Shown: positions 23,205 through 32,435 of the stretch, one piece after another
Numbering within the stretch: the stretch's first letter is position 1
Layout: each line of letters starts with the position of its first letter
NCBI GenBank assembly: GCA_036567785.1
Contig: DATCTV010000019.1
Location: forward strand, 1 to 62,169
From: Desulfomonilia bacterium
GTDB taxonomy: Bacteria; Desulfobacterota; Desulfomonilia; UBA1062
Direction of reading: 5' to 3'
DNA: 62,169 nt
Notes under the pieces: generated by a model
What the model was told of the DNA's origin: nothing
The model's input: the letters and a program-made list of their open reading frames with translations, nothing else
Database searches by the model: none
Program-made: the position numbers and the translations under genes

Positions 23205-23960
23205 ATGAGAAAAAAGGTGATTGCCGGCAACTGGAAGATGTATAAATCACTGAGTGAAGTGAAAACCTTTGCATCAGAATTCAAAGATATGGTTACGGCA
23301 ATAGATGACAGAGAAATAGTCATATGTCCCCCGTTCATACATATCAGAACCCTGGTTGAGTTATTTGCAGGGTCGCCAGTAAAAATAGGCGGACAGAATC
23401 TTTTCTGGGAAGATGAAGGTGCTTTCACTGCAGAAATAAGCGGTCCCATGCTTAAATCTGCAGGGGCAAGCTATGTCATTATAGGCCACTCCGAGAGAAG
23501 GCAGTATTTTTGTGAAACAGACGAGACAGTCAATAAAAGACTTTTTGCTGCGCTGAAGAGCGGGCTCATGCCGATTGTATGCATTGGTGAGACACTCAAT
23601 CAGCGTGAAAGCGGATCTACATTCAATGTTATTGACACACAGGTAAAAAATGGGCTAAAGGGGCTTGCCGGTGGAGATGTTCTAAGGCTTGTTGTTGCCT
23701 ATGAGCCTGTATGGGCAATAGGGACCGGAAAGACTGCCACACCAGAGATTGCACAGGAAGTACATTCATATATCAGGTCAATCCTGTCAGATATGTTTGG
23801 AAGTGAGGCATCTGGAAGCATTCCTATTCTGTATGGCGGCAGTGTGAAGCCTGAAAATATAGACATGCTGATGGCACAAAAAGATATTGACGGTGCGCTT
23901 GTGGGTGGTGCAAGCCTGAAGGCTGATTCTTTCGTGCGCATAGTAAAATACAGGAGTTAA
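23205..23960 (+). CDS. tpiA: Triosephosphate isomerase
   Basis: A 251-aa enzyme, full length. Catalytic features are NWKMYK (Lys), GHSERR (His), and AYEPVWAIGTGKTA (Glu and the mobile loop), with GGSVKPEN at the phosphate site. It interconverts dihydroxyacetone phosphate and glyceraldehyde 3-phosphate in the cytoplasm. GGAGG precedes the ATG. It is co-transcribed with pgk (24-base gap) and secG (5-base gap). Confidence 0.97.
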   Translation: MRKKVIAGNWKMYKSLSEVKTFASEFKDMVTAIDDREIVICPPFIHIRTLVELFAGSPVKIGGQNLFWEDEGAFTAEISGPMLKSAGASYVIIGHSERRQYFCETDETVNKRLFAALKSGLMPIVCIGETLNQRESGSTFNVIDTQVKNGLKGLAGGDVLRLVVAYEPVWAIGTGKTATPEIAQEVHSYIRSILSDMFGSEASGSIPILYGGSVKPENIDMLMAQKDIDGALVGGASLKADSFVRIVKYRS

Positions 23961-23965
23961 CTATT

Positions 23966-24361
23966 ATGTATGGAGTTTTATTGACAATACACATTCTGGT
24001 CGCAGTTTTTTTAATCATCTCGATTCTGCTTCAGGCGGGAAAAGGTTCCGATCTCGGGGCGGTATTCGGAGGGAGCGGTTCACAGGCACTTTTTGGAACT
24101 GCCGGGCCAATGGATTTTATCAAGAAGGCCACCATAGTTCTTGTGGTTCTTTTTATGGTGAACTCACTGCTTCTTGGCTATGTTGTTAAAGCAAAGCCTT
24201 CTACAAGCGTTATGACCTCATCTCCAAAACCAAAAGCTGCACAGACTGTACCGGCTCCTGCAGGGAAGCCGGCTGTTCCTGCTGCTACTGCATCACCCGC
24301 TCAGCAGGCAAAGCCAGCACAGCCAGCATCACCTCAGCAGTCACCATCTCCTTCAAAATAA
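23966..24361 (+). CDS. secG: SecG, protein-export membrane subunit
   Basis: A 131-aa protein. Two membrane helices (about 3-22 and 50-72) flank the SecG signature LLQAGKGSDLGAVFGG and SQALFGTAG. The last ~55 residues are a Pro/Ala/Lys/Ser-rich low-complexity tail that is longer than in E. coli SecG. It assists SecYE in protein export. Placement after tpiA is common in bacteria. Confidence 0.95.
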   Translation: MYGVLLTIHILVAVFLIISILLQAGKGSDLGAVFGGSGSQALFGTAGPMDFIKKATIVLVVLFMVNSLLLGYVVKAKPSTSVMTSSPKPKAAQTVPAPAGKPAVPAATASPAQQAKPAQPASPQQSPSPSK

Positions 24362-24375
24362 CAACCTGATAAAAT

Positions 24376-24412
24376 ATCACAAGGTTTGGTCTTAATGACC
24401 AAACCTTGTGAT
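24376..24412. terminator. Perfect 16-bp hairpin after secG
   Basis: ATCACAAGGTTTGGTC (24376-24391) pairs without mismatch to 24397-24412 around TTAAT. No U-tract follows on either strand, but the position between the convergent secG and PurF-like genes suggests a shared termination or 3'-protecting structure. Confidence 0.6.
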
Positions 24413-24551
24413 TGAATTTGATACTAGTTTTTATCTCTTCCCTGAAATCAGCTGTCTTGTGCAAGCCTGATCCAGACTTTGTGATATCTGGCAAGTCTTT
24501 CAACTGAATTGTTGTTAATAATTTTCATTCGCTTCATGTCCATAAGGTAGT

Positions 24552-25961
24552 CTACATGTAGCTGGAGCCATCCCAGCAATGCGTGCAGAGTTTATCTTTG
24601 GGCAATCCAATTGCATCAACCAGATCGTCAAGACGCTGATATTTTAAGGTAGTCAGCTTGAGTCTCTTTCTAATGCATTCAACCATTTCCGCATATTTCT
24701 CTGAATCCGCATCAGCATATTGATCAAGGCAGTCGCATTTTTCGGGATCGATTCCAAGTTCTTTCATTGCAGTTCTGCTGGCTAGATCAAGAGAGGAACG
24801 CGAACGAGAGAAATTCAGAAATTCACAGGGATAGACAAGAGGCGGACAGGCAACACGCATATGAATCTCGGACGCGCCGCAGCTGTAAAGTATCTGGACA
24901 TTGTCTTTAAGCTGTGTGCCCCTCACGATCGAATCATCGCAGAATACAAGCCGTTTGCCTTCAATAAGCGCCCTGTTTGGAATAAGCTTCATCCTGGCCA
25001 CCAGATCTCGCATTTCCTGATTTTGGGGCATAAAGCTCCTGGGCCAGGTGGGTGTGTATTTTACATAAGGTCTCATGTATGCGATATGGCGTTCGTTTGC
25101 ATAGCCTATTGCATGGCCGATTCCCGAATCGGGTATTCCCGAAACGATGTCAGCCGGCATGCTGTCATTTCGCCCCAGCGCATTCCCGCAACGGTAACGT
25201 ACATATTCCACGTTGATGCCTTCATAATTGGAAGTCGGATAACCATAATAAACCCATAAAAACGAGCAGACCTGCATCTTTTCGCCCGGTACTTTTATTT
25301 GCTCAATGCCGTCCGGAGTTATAAGCACGATCTCGCCGGGGCCGAGGCAGTATTCCTCAATATAGCCAAGGTTGAGAAAGGCGCTGGATTCAGAACTGAC
25401 GGCATAGGCGCCATCTTTTCTGCCAACTATAATCGGGGTGCGCCCAAGTTTATCACGCGAGGCATAGATACCATGTTCAGTAAGCAGAAGAATTGAGCAT
25501 GAACCTTTAACCATCTCCTGCGCATAGGCAAGTCCCTCCGCATATGAGCCTTGCTCGCATATGGTTACGGCTATAAGCTCGGTCGGGTTTATGTCATCGC
25601 CTGATGTTTCGGTGAAATAGTTTTTGTGTTTGAAAGCCAGTTCGGAGAGTTCCGTCGTATTGTTAATCTTCGATACCGTCACAATACCGAACCTTCCCAG
25701 ATGAGAATTCAGCACCAGAGGCTGGGCATCAGTATCGCTTATGACACCGATTCCCATGTTACCCTCAAATTCTGACAAGTCCGGTTCGAACTTGTTTCTG
25801 AAATAGGCATTTTCGATGTTGTGGATGGATCTTTTGAATGAGCGGCCTTTCAGGACTGCCATGCCGCCCCTCATTGTTCCAAGATGAGAATGATAATCGG
25901 TTCCATAGAACAATTCTTTAACGCAATCGTCTTTTGAAGCAACTCCGAAGAATCCGCCCAT
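24552..25961 (-). CDS. Amidophosphoribosyltransferase-like protein with degenerate glutaminase domain
   Basis: A 469-aa PurF homologue. The N-terminus is MGGFFG where PurF has MCGIFG, so the catalytic Cys is replaced by Gly. The Arg of the HVRYS segment and the Asn of HNGN are also replaced (GIGVIS, VTVSKIN). The phosphoribosyltransferase half is intact: RDKLGRTP (169-176) and PRPP loop VFCDDSIVRGTQ (339-350). Cys at 232 and a C-terminal CTHC, together with a Cys in RVACPP, match the [4Fe-4S] ligand positions of B. subtilis PurF. GGAGG precedes the ATG, so the start is secure. It cannot use glutamine itself; it may use ammonia, another amine, or be regulatory. It is not next to other purine genes. 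Confidence 0.85.
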   Translation of the reverse strand: MGGFFGVASKDDCVKELFYGTDYHSHLGTMRGGMAVLKGRSFKRSIHNIENAYFRNKFEPDLSEFEGNMGIGVISDTDAQPLVLNSHLGRFGIVTVSKINNTTELSELAFKHKNYFTETSGDDINPTELIAVTICEQGSYAEGLAYAQEMVKGSCSILLLTEHGIYASRDKLGRTPIIVGRKDGAYAVSSESSAFLNLGYIEEYCLGPGEIVLITPDGIEQIKVPGEKMQVCSFLWVYYGYPTSNYEGINVEYVRYRCGNALGRNDSMPADIVSGIPDSGIGHAIGYANERHIAYMRPYVKYTPTWPRSFMPQNQEMRDLVARMKLIPNRALIEGKRLVFCDDSIVRGTQLKDNVQILYSCGASEIHMRVACPPLVYPCEFLNFSRSRSSLDLASRTAMKELGIDPEKCDCLDQYADADSEKYAEMVECIRKRLKLTTLKYQRLDDLVDAIGLPKDKLCTHCWDGSSYM

Positions 25962-26085
25962 GTTTCCTCCATGTGTATATTTGATTACAGGTATAAAAGA
26001 CGAGATATTTATGTCAGAGAAAAGAGGTCAGTACAAGTGATAAGTCTTTATCGGTGATTTGAATTAAATGACGGCGGATATCTTT

Positions 26086-26205
26086 TTAAGGCATCCTATA
26101 TGATTTGCGATGCTGTATTTCACCGTGCATGACTTGATTCTGTCTGAAAGCGAACCGTACAGTGATTGCCAGAAAGGCTATTATTCCTATCGCTGTGAAT
26201 ATCAT
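26086..26205 (-). CDS. 39-aa single-pass membrane peptide
   Basis: A short frame beginning at ATG 26205, overlapping the AtpI stop by 4 bases (ATGA), with AAAGGAGGG upstream. The peptide has one hydrophobic helix at the N-terminus (about 2-15, MIFTAIGIIAFLAITV) and a basic, His-containing tail. Function unknown. The coupling to the AtpI gene and the strong ribosome-binding site support translation. Confidence 0.6.
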   Translation of the reverse strand: MIFTAIGIIAFLAITVRFAFRQNQVMHGEIQHRKSYRMP

Positions 26206-26441
26206 CTTTTTGCCCTCCTTTCCGTAATAGCCTCCTGAATGAAGCCTTTGAAACCCAGAATTATACCGACTATAAGGAAAAGGAAAGTGAAGTTGGGTGT
26301 CAGACCGGTTACCTTGTCAATGTACATTCCCAGATAAAGCCCGAGAAAAGTCACAACAACCAGTACCAGACCGTGCGCGCTGATTCTTGTTATCTTCTGC
26401 ATCAGTTCCCTTGGGATCTTTTCTTTTTTATTCTTTTTCAT
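26202..26441 (-). CDS. AtpI/AtpZ-type small membrane protein
   Basis: A 79-aa protein with a basic N-terminus and two membrane helices (about 24-41 and 51-68) separated by a short loop with GLYLGMYIDKVTGL, the pattern of AtpI/AtpZ proteins. AtpI helps assemble the ATP synthase c-ring or forms a Mg/Ca channel in some bacteria. No other ATP synthase gene is in the window, so it is a stand-alone copy. GAGGGTG precedes the ATG. Confidence 0.75.
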   Translation of the reverse strand: MKKNKKEKIPRELMQKITRISAHGLVLVVVTFLGLYLGMYIDKVTGLTPNFTFLFLIVGIILGFKGFIQEAITERRAKR

Positions 26442-26467
26442 GACACCCTCTTAATCCATATTGTCCT

Positions 26468-26644
26468 TTAGAAGAGAAATGCGATAAGCTGTCTTGCAGG
26501 GGCTGTGTTTACAGCAATCAGCATGATGATAAGCGCATATACTGCTGCAGCTTCCGCCGGCTTGAGTCCGAGAACCTTGTATGTGAACCTGATTCCGATC
26601 CCCGTCATGAATAAGCATCCGATTACTATCCAAAGTGTAAGCAT
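26468..26644 (-). CDS. 58-aa two-helix membrane protein
   Basis: Starts at ATG 26644 with AGGAG seven bases upstream; a longer upstream frame lacks support. The peptide has two hydrophobic segments (about 2-18, LTLWIVIGCLFMTGIGI, and 32-47, EAAAVYALIIMLIAV) joined by a basic loop. It lies 26 bases before the AtpI-type gene and so is first in a three-gene operon of small membrane proteins. I do not recognise the family. Confidence 0.6.
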   Translation of the reverse strand: MLTLWIVIGCLFMTGIGIRFTYKVLGLKPAEAAAVYALIIMLIAVNTAPARQLIAFLF

Positions 26645-26769
26645 CTTGAATCTCCTTTCTTTTGTTTGATTGATCATTATGCAGCAACGATCGTGCCAGA
26701 TTTCGGGTGCCCATAACATACTGTTATTACAGGGATAATAATAGGAGTAAAAAACGTTTGATGCCACAA

Positions 26770-26858
26770 TGACAAAATATCTGGTACTCTTGCTTTGAGT
26801 ATGTGACAATTTGTCAATCGGCCTGAGCATGCTTTCATTCTGTCATGACATGGTGTCA
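26770..26858. promoter_or_regulatory. Cluster of TGTCA/TGACA half-sites
   Basis: Six half-sites lie at 26770, 26804, 26812, 26841, 26846 and 26854. Four of them pair as TGACAATTTGTCA (26804-26816) and TGTCATGACA (26841-26850). They lie between the divergent small-membrane-protein operon and the P-type ATPase gene. The regulator is unknown. Confidence 0.45.
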
Positions 26859-26948
26859 AGAATGTGAATCTTTAAAAGATTGACTTTAATGAAGCCGTAC
26901 AGCAAATGCATATAAAATAATTAATTATAAGCCGTCGGGAGGTGCTTT

Positions 26949-29693
26949 TTGACAAACTGGTATTCATTAAAGACACCATCGGTGCTTGATGAGCTGAAAA
27001 CTACAATAAACGGCCTGTCCACGGATGATGCTGCAAGGCGTCTTCAAGAAGACGGTCCGAATGAACTTAAAGAACAGGGGACAAAAAGTCCCTTTGTCAT
27101 ACTTTGGGAACAGTTCACGGCGTTCATGGTTCTGATTCTTATTGCAGCTGCTATCATTTCCTTTTTCCTTGGAGAGCATGTTGATGCGATAGCCATAATG
27201 GTTATCGTCATCGTGAACGGGATACTGGGTTTTCAGCAGGAATTTAAGGCGGAAAAAGCCATGGCCGCCCTGAAAAGAATGTCTGTTCCCACTATCAAAG
27301 TCAAACGCGAAGGAAATGTGATAGAGATTCCATCTATTGAGATCGTTCACGGGGATATTGTTCTTCTGGAGGCGGGCAATCTCATTCCAGCCGACGGCAG
27401 GCTGATCGAATCAGCCAATCTGCGAGTACAAGAGGCTGCGCTTACTGGAGAAAGCGAGCCAGTTGAAAAGCACGAAGACATTGTTGAAGGCGATAATATC
27501 CCTCTGGGTGACAGAAAAAACATGGCATATATGGGCACGGTGGTAACATACGGCCGGGGCCAGATGGTTGTGACAGCCACCGGCATGTCAACGGAGCTGG
27601 GCAATATTGCATCGATGTTGCAGAAGGTAGGCGGTGAACAGACTCCTCTTCAGAAAAGACTGGACCAAATCGGCAAGAAACTTGCGCTTCTGGCCGCCAT
27701 CCTTGTATGTATAATTTTTATTGAAGGGCTGATTACCGAGGGCAGAGGTGCAATAAAGGAGCTGTTCCTGACCGCGGTCAGCATGGCTGTCGCGGCGGTT
27801 CCGGAAGGGCTTCCCGCCGTGGTCACGATAGCCCTTGCTCTAGGGGCGCAGCGCATGCTCAGGCGAAGGGCTCTCATCCGTAAACTGCCGGCTGTTGAAA
27901 CGCTTGGCTCGGTGACTGTCATATGTTCCGACAAAACTGGAACCCTTACTGAAAATGTCATGACTGTAACCATGCTGGATGTAGCCGGGCACACTCTTGA
28001 CTTTACAGAACACCTGAAGAAAACAGGCCCTATTCTTGATTTCGATGATCCGGATATACCAATGGAAAAAGTGCATAACATGGCGCTTCTTCTAGCAGGT
28101 GGGACGTTGTGCAATGATGCGGAACTGAGGATTGATAAATCTACTGGCAATATAAGCGCAATCGGCGACCCTACAGAAGGTGCAATTGTCGTTGCCGCGA
28201 TGAAGGCCGGGCTTTCAAAGACCGAGATGGAGAAAGACATGCAGAGGGTTCTTGAACTGCCGTTTGATTCGGAACGCAAATGCATGACAACTGTACATGC
28301 TGCATCAAAAGATACCATCATGGATGAGCTAAGAAACTGGCATGCGAATGCAGGGGCGCCTTCATTTGTCGCATTCACGAAAGGAGCAGTTGACCAGCTT
28401 CTCGGCGGAACCACATCAGTATTGAACGATGGGGTTGTTGAGCCGGCCGATGCCAAAATCAGAGAAAGCATTCTGGCGGCAAACAATAATATGGCGGGTA
28501 AAGGCATGAGGGTTCTGGGTGTTGCCTACAGAACATTTGATGCAAAACCTGCTCCGGATCAGCTTGAAAAAGACCTGGTTTTCGTGGGTATGATCGGGAT
28601 GATCGACCCGCCGAGGCAGGAGGTTAAGGAATCTGTTCATACCTGCAAGACCGCGGGAATAAGGCCTGTGATGATAACAGGCGACCATCCTCTGACAGCG
28701 GCTCATATTGCCAGGGAACTGGGAATCTATGATGGCGGCAGGATTATTACGGGCCGGGAACTTGCAGGCATGTCGATTGAGGATCTGGAAAACGTTGTCG
28801 AGGATGTCTCGGTCTATGCAAGGGTATCTCCTGAACACAAGCTTAATATAGTAAAGGCGCTTCAGGACAAGGGTCATATAGTGGCCATGACCGGCGATGG
28901 GGTAAACGATGCACCTGCGCTCAAAAAGGCGGATATCGGGGTGGCGATGGGCATTACCGGGACCGATGTCTCTAAAGAGGCCTCGGACATGGTGCTGCTG
29001 GATGATAATTTCGCCACGATCGTGGCCGCAGCCGAAGAAGGCCGTGCCATTTATGATAATATAAGAAAATTTTTCAAATATCTTATGGCAACCAATTCCG
29101 GTGAGCTGATGGTAATGATTTCCGCACCTTTTTTTGGAATGCCGCTCCCGCTGCTTCCTCTGCAGATACTCTGGATGAATCTGGTAACCGATGGTTTGCC
29201 TGCACTTGCACTGGGTGTCGAACCTGCTGATTCCGATATCATGAAGCGGCCGCCTTATCCATCGAATGAGAGCATTTTTGCGCGTGGCATCGGCTTTCAT
29301 ATATTATGGGTAGGCGTATTAATGGCGATAATATGCGTGGGAATGGGCTATTGGGGATTCAGCACAAACAATCCTGAATGGCAGACAATGGTCTTTACTA
29401 CCCTGACCCTTACACAGATGGCGCATGTCTTGGCGATCCGGTCTGAAAGGAAATCGCTGTTTACGATAGGGCTCATGTCAAACAAGCCTCTGCTTGCAGC
29501 AGTGATGGCTACGATTCTTCTACAGCTTGTTCTTATATATGTGCCTTTCCTTCAGAATATATTCAAGACGGTTGCCCTGGGGCCGGTTGATCTGCTGGTA
29601 AGCCTGTTGCTGAGTACTGTAATCTTTTTTGCCGTCGAATTTGAGAAGTGGCTGTTCAGGCTGAGAGATGCCAGAAAAACTGGTATAAAATAG
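26949..29693 (+). CDS. P-type calcium-type cation-transporting ATPase
   Basis: A 914-aa P2A-like pump. In order: N-terminal cation-ATPase domain, M1-M2, actuator motif LTGESEPV (about 166-173), M4 with VPEGLPAVV, phosphorylation site CSDKTGTLT, nucleotide domain, hinge [17 protein letters not shown], and M5-M10 with NSGE and [22 protein letters not shown] in M4 and NLVTDG in M6 are those of SERCA/PMCA-type calcium pumps. It would export Ca2+ (possibly Mn2+) from the cytoplasm. The TTG start is chosen because GGGAGG lies seven bases before it and the N-terminus then fits the family. The HDOD gene follows 2 bases after the stop. Confidence 0.92.
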   Translation: MTNWYSLKTPSVLDELKTTINGLSTDDAARRLQEDGPNELKEQGTKSPFVILWEQFTAFMVLILIAAAIISFFLGEHVDAIAIMVIVIVNGILGFQQEFKAEKAMAALKRMSVPTIKVKREGNVIEIPSIEIVHGDIVLLEAGNLIPADGRLIESANLRVQEAALTGESEPVEKHEDIVEGDNIPLGDRKNMAYMGTVVTYGRGQMVVTATGMSTELGNIASMLQKVGGEQTPLQKRLDQIGKKLALLAAILVCIIFIEGLITEGRGAIKELFLTAVSMAVAAVPEGLPAVVTIALALGAQRMLRRRALIRKLPAVETLGSVTVICSDKTGTLTENVMTVTMLDVAGHTLDFTEHLKKTGPILDFDDPDIPMEKVHNMALLLAGGTLCNDAELRIDKSTGNISAIGDPTEGAIVVAAMKAGLSKTEMEKDMQRVLELPFDSERKCMTTVHAASKDTIMDELRNWHANAGAPSFVAFTKGAVDQLLGGTTSVLNDGVVEPADAKIRESILAANNNMAGKGMRVLGVAYRTFDAKPAPDQLEKDLVFVGMIGMIDPPRQEVKESVHTCKTAGIRPVMITGDHPLTAAHIARELGIYDGGRIITGRELAGMSIEDLENVVEDVSVYARVSPEHKLNIVKALQDKGHIVAMTGDGVNDAPALKKADIGVAMGITGTDVSKEASDMVLLDDNFATIVAAAEEGRAIYDNIRKFFKYLMATNSGELMVMISAPFFGMPLPLLPLQILWMNLVTDGLPALALGVEPADSDIMKRPPYPSNESIFARGIGFHILWVGVLMAIICVGMGYWGFSTNNPEWQTMVFTTLTLTQMAHVLAIRSERKSLFTIGLMSNKPLLAAVMATILLQLVLIYVPFLQNIFKTVALGPVDLLVSLLLSTVIFFAVEFEKWLFRLRDARKTGIK

Positions 29694-29695
29694 CC

Positions 29696-30577
29696 ATGAA
29701 TATCGATAAATCAAGGCAGACTGTTTATAACACAATTGATGAAGCCGGAAATAACCTTCAAATGCCTGAATATATATCCGGAATTGAAGGCCTTATTGCC
29801 GACCCTAAAGCATCAGCCCGGGATTTATGCGAGATTATCGACAGTAGCCCCGATTTGTCCGGTGTCATAATTAATGCGGCTAATTCTCCTTTTTACAATC
29901 TTTCGAAAAGGGCAGCCAGTACTATTCAGGCGGTTCAGGCCATCGGATTTAAAGAGGTAATGGCTGTTGCAAGATGTCATGCCGTATATGAGATGTTCGC
30001 ATCGGACAGGTCAAGTCTTTCTGAAAAGGTTATTGCCCACGGAAGTGCGGTGGGAACGGCCGCTGTCCTTATTTCCATGCATCTGAAAATGAAGCTGAGT
30101 GCTGAAATATTTCTTGCAGGACTTGTTCACGATATCGGCAAGGTGTTCATGTCATTATTCATGACTGACACTTTTGAAAAGTTCATCCGGGAGCTGAACG
30201 ATCCGGAGAATCTTCTGGGATACCATAGGCTTGAAGCCATTATCTTTGAAGTAACGCATTCGGAAACCGGCGCAGCGGTTCTAGAAAGGGCAGGTTTCGA
30301 TGTTAACACCATAAATGCGGTTTTATATCATCATAAAAGTCCTGAGAAGGGGCAGGCCCCTTTGCTGGCCTCCATAATCCATATCGCCGATATTATCTGC
30401 AATATAAAAGGTCTTACGCCGTTCAAGGGGCTCACTTTTCCTATGGCAGAACAGGAATTGCTTTTGCCTGTTCAGGATGTGAAAAAGGATTTTGGTGCAA
30501 AGGACATGGTGTATCTGGCCGACAGGATGGATATAGAGGTCGAGAGGTTGAGGCCGTTTTATGCGGCGTTAAGATGA
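29696..30577 (+). CDS. HDOD-domain signalling protein
   Basis: A 293-aa protein that is almost entirely an HDOD domain (about residues 20-220): SPFYNLSKRA, the HD-like LVHDIGKVFMS, and a later YHHKSPEK. HDOD proteins are thought to be non-catalytic relatives of HD-GYP phosphodiesterases with scaffold roles in c-di-GMP and stress signalling; here the HD pair is retained. The start is ATG 29696, 2 bases after the ATPase stop, with no clear ribosome-binding site, so translation is likely coupled. Confidence 0.82.
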   Translation: MNIDKSRQTVYNTIDEAGNNLQMPEYISGIEGLIADPKASARDLCEIIDSSPDLSGVIINAANSPFYNLSKRAASTIQAVQAIGFKEVMAVARCHAVYEMFASDRSSLSEKVIAHGSAVGTAAVLISMHLKMKLSAEIFLAGLVHDIGKVFMSLFMTDTFEKFIRELNDPENLLGYHRLEAIIFEVTHSETGAAVLERAGFDVNTINAVLYHHKSPEKGQAPLLASIIHIADIICNIKGLTPFKGLTFPMAEQELLLPVQDVKKDFGAKDMVYLADRMDIEVERLRPFYAALR

Positions 30578-30592
30578 AAGGAGAAGGACTCT

Positions 30593-31186
30593 ATGATCAG
30601 AAACAATATATTGAGTCTGTTTGTTCTCTGCCTTGCTTTTCTTATTACATGGCATACTGATGCTTATTGCGGGCAGGTCAGCCGGGAGCCGAACAAACCT
30701 CGGACAATAGAAGGTAAACCGGGTTTCAGCCTGAGCAGCCTCTCTTTCGGGAATTCACAGACAATTCCGGAAAAGTACTCATATAACATGAAGCCACAGT
30801 GTTCGGGAGATAACTATTCGCCGACCCTTGTCTGGAAAGGTGTGCCTGCCGGGACTAAGAGCCTTGCCATTATTATGCATGACCCTGACGGAGGCGACTG
30901 GACGCACTGGGTTCAGTTCAATATCCCGCCCGGTGTAATGAGACTTGATGAGGCGAAGGGCGGTCCTGATGCAGGGCTTAAAGGTGCAAACAGCTTTGGA
31001 GGCATTGGATATGCCGGTCCCTGCCCGCCTTCCGACGGCAGAACCCACAGGTATATCTTAACGCTTTATGCCCTTGATTCGGAAATTAATCTGCAAACAG
31101 GGGTCAGCAGGGAATATCTTCAAAAGGCCATGTCAGGCCATATCCTAGGCAAGGCTTTACTTACGGGACTGAAAAAGAGGGATTAA
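30593..31186 (+). CDS. Exported PEBP / YbhB-YbcL family protein
   Basis: A 197-aa protein with a signal peptide (about 1-24) and a phosphatidylethanolamine-binding-protein fold. Family features are KPQCSGDNYSPTLVW, IMHDPDGGDWTHWV and the PCPPSDGRTHRYILTLYAL segment. These proteins bind anions in a small pocket; the bacterial function is unknown. AAGGAGAAGG precedes the ATG, 15 bases after the HDOD gene. It converges on apgM. Confidence 0.88.
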   Translation: MIRNNILSLFVLCLAFLITWHTDAYCGQVSREPNKPRTIEGKPGFSLSSLSFGNSQTIPEKYSYNMKPQCSGDNYSPTLVWKGVPAGTKSLAIIMHDPDGGDWTHWVQFNIPPGVMRLDEAKGGPDAGLKGANSFGGIGYAGPCPPSDGRTHRYILTLYALDSEINLQTGVSREYLQKAMSGHILGKALLTGLKKRD

Positions 31187-31207
31187 AAGTATGACCCGCA
31201 GACTTTT

Positions 31208-32410
31208 CTAACTTGCAACCCCGAGAAGCATTTTAAGGATAGTATATCCGTCTTCCATGAACAGGCCTGATGCCAGCGCGTCTTTCTCTGTAAACCTTTT
31301 AGGCGCAGACATGTTCTTTCTGCTGTCGTAGAGGAGAAACGGCACAGGCTCAGGCGTATGGGTTTTCTTTGCTATAGGGGTCGGGTGGTCCGGCATGAAA
31401 AGAAGTCTGTAAGGTTCTTTCATTGCGTTGAGGCCATCAAGGACAATCGGCATTACCCTTGAATCGATATCTTCAATCGCCTTTATCTTCTCCTTCAGAT
31501 ATCCGCCGTGGCCGGCCTCATCAGGTGCTTCGATATGGACATATACAAAATCATGTCTGGTCAAGGCATCTATCGCGGCATTAGCCTTTGCCTCATAGTC
31601 GGTATCTATCCATCCGGTTGCCCCGGGGACATTTACCACCTCCATGCCTCTGAGTTTTCCGAGCCCCTTCAGCAGGTCAACTGCCGATATCATGGCCCCG
31701 TTTATTCCGAATTCATCCATAAGAGTGGGGCACCTCATGCCTTTTCCCTCACCCCATGGCCATAGCGCGCTTGCCTCTCGCTTGCTTTTTGCCCTGCGAG
31801 CACGATTTACAGGGTGGTCTTTGAGGGCTGATATCGACTCGTCAATGATGTTTTTTAAAAGCTTGTCATTGGGCAGATAAGGCATGACAGCCTTTCCTGT
31901 GATGTCATGAGGAGGGGTTGCCTTCAAGCCGCTGTTGTTAAATCCGTTTATAACCATCAGGTGCCTGTATTCAACGCCGCGGTAAACACTGACCCCGGAA
32001 TGTTTTGTGATTACCGGCCTCAGATAGTCGATCAGAACGCCTGCCTCTTCGGTAGAGATATGGCCAGCGGAATAGTCTTCCATGACAGGACCGTCTTCAC
32101 CCTTGCCAAGGGTCACGAAATTTATCCTGAATGCGGTGTCGTCCTCCGCAAGTGTTACCCCTATGCTTACCGCTTCGATCGGAGCCCTCCCGGTATAATA
32201 GAGTGTGGGATCAAGACCAAGAACTGCCATGTTTGCGATGTCACTGCCCGGAGGAAATCCCGGCTTTACCGTTCTCGCCATGCCGAGCGTCGATTTTGAT
32301 GCAAGCTTGTCTATATTCGGAGTGGACGCCGCCTCAAGAGGTGTTTTCCCGCCGAGCGAGTCTATGGGATAGTCGGCCATTCCATCGCCAAGTATAACAA
32401 TATATTTCAC
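31208..32410 (-). CDS. apgM: ApgM-type cofactor-independent phosphoglycerate mutase / possible homoserine kinase analogue
   Basis: A 400-aa member of the archaeal-type phosphoglycerate mutase family (alkaline phosphatase superfamily). Metal-binding and catalytic regions are VILGDGMADYP, PPGSDIANMAVLG (catalytic Ser), HIEAPDEAGH and the C-terminal DHPTPI. The GTG start has GGAGG seven bases upstream. It lies 25 bases after homoserine dehydrogenase in one operon. I recall that subsystem annotation has proposed genes of this type beside hom as functional analogues of homoserine kinase, so the enzyme may phosphorylate homoserine rather than isomerise phosphoglycerate; the sequence alone does not decide. 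Confidence 0.88.
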   Translation of the reverse strand: MKYIVILGDGMADYPIDSLGGKTPLEAASTPNIDKLASKSTLGMARTVKPGFPPGSDIANMAVLGLDPTLYYTGRAPIEAVSIGVTLAEDDTAFRINFVTLGKGEDGPVMEDYSAGHISTEEAGVLIDYLRPVITKHSGVSVYRGVEYRHLMVINGFNNSGLKATPPHDITGKAVMPYLPNDKLLKNIIDESISALKDHPVNRARRAKSKREASALWPWGEGKGMRCPTLMDEFGINGAMISAVDLLKGLGKLRGMEVVNVPGATGWIDTDYEAKANAAIDALTRHDFVYVHIEAPDEAGHGGYLKEKIKAIEDIDSRVMPIVLDGLNAMKEPYRLLFMPDHPTPIAKKTHTPEPVPFLLYDSRKNMSAPKRFTEKDALASGLFMEDGYTILKMLLGVAS

Positions 32411-32435
32411 ATCCGCCTCCGTTAAAGCATTTTCT

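Noticed and set aside
24376-24412. Possible riboswitch or regulatory RNA after secG
   Set aside because: It is a simple perfect hairpin between convergent genes, better explained as a 3' end structure.
27650-28507. Long antisense frames within the P-type ATPase gene
   Set aside because: They mirror codon structure of the real gene, have Ser/Ala-rich nonsense composition and no start signals.
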